The notes beneath the pieces were generated by a model that saw only the letters and a program-made list of their open reading frames with translations, was not told the DNA's origin and searched no databases. The translations under genes and the position numbers were made by a program. From Macquaria australasica (Eukaryota > Chordata > Actinopteri > Centrarchiformes > Percichthyidae): 64,000 nt of DNA. Of the stretch, positions 62,113-64,000 are shown in pieces. Location of the stretch: the NCBI GenBank assembly GCA_005408345.1, contig SEMN01000535.1:62001-126000 (forward strand). Direction: 5' to 3'. The number at the start of each line of letters is the position of its first letter. The stretch's first letter is position 1.

Positions 62113-64000
62113 TTTGGAGAGGGTAAAGCAGTGCGGTAGGGGGGGTGAAAGCTAAGCTCCCATCTCTTTTTGATGGATTGGTACAGACACGGGGAAACTT
62201 TACACGCTGTTTATTTGACCATGCTTTCAGTATGCGCGTATCATATTAAAAACCATAAGTGTCGGGGAGAGGAGTCAGAAGAAAGGGCGCTTTCCTTCCC
62301 TCAACAATACCCGAGCTGTTCGGGCTGATTTAGGCAGCACACAGGTCTCAGCGAGGGGAGAGAAATACTCTCTACTGCCACTGATGATCTGCAGTGACAC
62401 ATCAAAGCCATCATGTACACAAATACACACAGAGTAGCTACACTAGTGCATCTGTCAGTTGTCGCTATAATCTTCAATCTGACACCTGGCGATCAGCAAA
62501 CAATTATAAAGCCATCAAGCAAGCAAATCCTGGTGGAGTTGAAACCATGATAAAAAAGGCCACGAGGTGTAACAGCTGGATAATTTTACATTGTAAACTA
62601 GAAGCACTGCATATCCTCTAAAGTACAAACTTGTTCAATAAGCTTATTCGAAAGAGGCATGTATATTACTCTTGGACAGAGTAAATGTAGCACACTTTTA
62701 AATGCATCTTTTTACATCTGCAATGAAATTCCCAGAAACAAAAACACGCTGTTATGTTTGTCAGCAGTATTAAACATCACAATGCATCAAATTGTGTTTC
62801 AGCTGAGTTCTGAGGAATCCTCCATGTCTCCATGTGCCCTCACATTTGCAAAGCAGATGTCTTGATTAGAGCATAGCAAAAATCTGTCCTTCCCTGCAAC
62901 AAGACGAGGGACATGAAATTGCACAAAAACAGTAAGGTTCATAAAAACTGCAATGTGTTCAACACTAAAACAGTTTTGTTTCCCAATAACGACATAGTAT
63001 CCTGATGATTCAAGACACAGGACATGAGATTCTACAATAAATGCATTAAAAAATACTGGAATCAGTCCAAGATGATTACTGAAGAGAAGTGAAGACCACC
63101 CGTGTTTGCTATAAAAACTAAAAGCTATATAAAAACTGTGGCCCTCATGTCCAATCACATATCATACATCAGACTGTTTATGAGACAACCTGTAAAGACC
63201 AGAGGCAAAGGCTCAGCCACATGTTTTACTGCTCTGTTTGAATAATCAGGTACAAGTAAAACAAACAGCTACAGAAGGGATGTTTAGCAAGGAGCTCAGG
63301 ATCCAACTCGGGGTAATAAGTGTTCATTAGTTTTAATAGCCTGGCTCCTGGACCAAATGAAATGAAGACCAGGAGACCACATCCAGCTAATGTAAATAAA
63401 CTCAAAATCTCCTCCACTGTCTGTCTTGAAAAATGGTCTCTCACTTTCTTTACAGAGAAGATTATGCCGTTCCTGACCAAAAGGTACAGTTTGTATTCTG
63501 GAGTAATTACGAATGAAAAGACGTTTAGGCACCGTGTGAACGTATTCATCTAAGTGTGTGTGTGTGTGTGTGTGTGGGGGGGGGGGGGGCAACTTACAAA
63601 AATAGAGCAGATACAGAGTAAATAACTATAAAGCTACAGCAACTTTAAAAGCACATTTGAATCTATATCTTTTTTCTTCTTCTAGACTGTTTTGTTTTTA
63701 GGTGCTATGCTAAGACCGCAAAGTGTTAAAACAAAAAATGTGAGGGAGACGAGTCAAGGATTGTTTAATCTTCAATAAAAGTTTAAAAAAATATACCTCC
63801 AATGACCCACTGGTTATGTTTTAAGCCTATGTTAGTCCATTAAGCAGATGCTGGTGTTTGGTGGCACATCTTGATTCCACCTGAGCCCGGAGAGAGGCGG
63901 TGAGGCAGGCCCAGTGGTCCAGATGGCCCCCCCTCAACACAGGCCTGAACATAAACATGGCTTGGGTCTGGTTGAGGAGAGGGAGACCCCGTTTATTTAT
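62113..64000. other. Non-coding or unresolved stretch
   Basis: Two consecutive minus-strand open frames of 119 and 107 codons (62799-63158 and 63226-63549) lie here. They are separated by stops, a second frame is open across part of the region and I recognise neither peptide. They could mark a terminal exon but the support is too weak for a CDS call. Confidence 0.4.
63554..63589. repeat. (GT)n followed by G14
   Basis: GT units to 63575, then fourteen G residues (63576-63589). Homopolymer length is likely to be polymorphic or misassembled. Confidence 0.9.

Noticed and set aside
1..64000. CRISPR arrays, phage or plasmid functions, bacterial operons, endogenous viral genes
   Set aside because: No spaced direct repeats, ribosome-binding-site-led gene strings, reverse transcriptase, integrase, capsid or envelope-like frames were seen.

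Overview
The window looks like vertebrate nuclear DNA, most probably from a ray-finned (percomorph-type) fish. Four things support this. The base composition is moderately AT-rich and dominated by (CA/TG)n microsatellites. No operon-like string of long reading frames exists. A 3' LINE tail of the L2/Maui type ends in GATAAAGCGGTATAG and TGGA repeats. Several short non-autonomous DNA transposons match families I know as common in teleosts. All species and family assignments are from memory of repeat families, not from a search.

Almost the whole window is intergenic or intronic. No complete protein-coding gene can be supported. The best coding evidence is one candidate terminal exon on the minus strand (stop codon at 26434-26436, acceptor AG at 26590-26591, 51 codons). 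It is followed by about 0.7 kb of putative 3' UTR and a poly(A) signal at 25719-25724. If it is real, a minus-strand gene ends there and the sequence to its right (26.6-64 kb) would be its intron(s), possibly holding other exons. Three exon-like segments on that strand (28629-28683, 35275-35364, 42312-42368) have splice sites, but only 35275-35364 joins the terminal exon in phase, and none is convincing alone.

Layout. 1-18.5 kb: non-coding sequence with AC, TTCT and GT/CT microsatellites and a degenerate tRNA-like segment. 18.5-19 kb: a 436-bp element with about 20-bp inverted termini between TTAA sites. 19-25.7 kb: non-coding, with two adjacent G-quadruplex motifs (22.24-22.29 kb) and A/G homopolymer runs. 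25.7-26.6 kb: candidate terminal exon and UTR. 28.9-29.4 kb: a hAT-like element interrupted by an L2-type tail with a 14-bp target-site duplication. 29.4-47 kb: non-coding with two copies of a second hAT-like family (33.5 kb, 37.5 kb), a GACTTG-rich repeat and a (GT)n array. 47.4-47.9 kb: two further copies of that family in opposite orientation. 48-64 kb: several TG arrays, a CAG run, an interspersed-repeat fragment at 49.5 kb, a repeat-like segment with a long inverted repeat at 54.9-55.5 kb, a 38/36-bp tandem duplication, a tRNA-like segment and G-rich runs.

I found no canonical tRNA, rRNA, known microRNA, CRISPR array or defence, secretion or metabolic cluster. Nothing here amounts to a clear undescribed system. 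The most informative items are the nested insertion, the TTAA-flanked element, the hAT-like family with its decayed duplications, and the candidate terminal exon.
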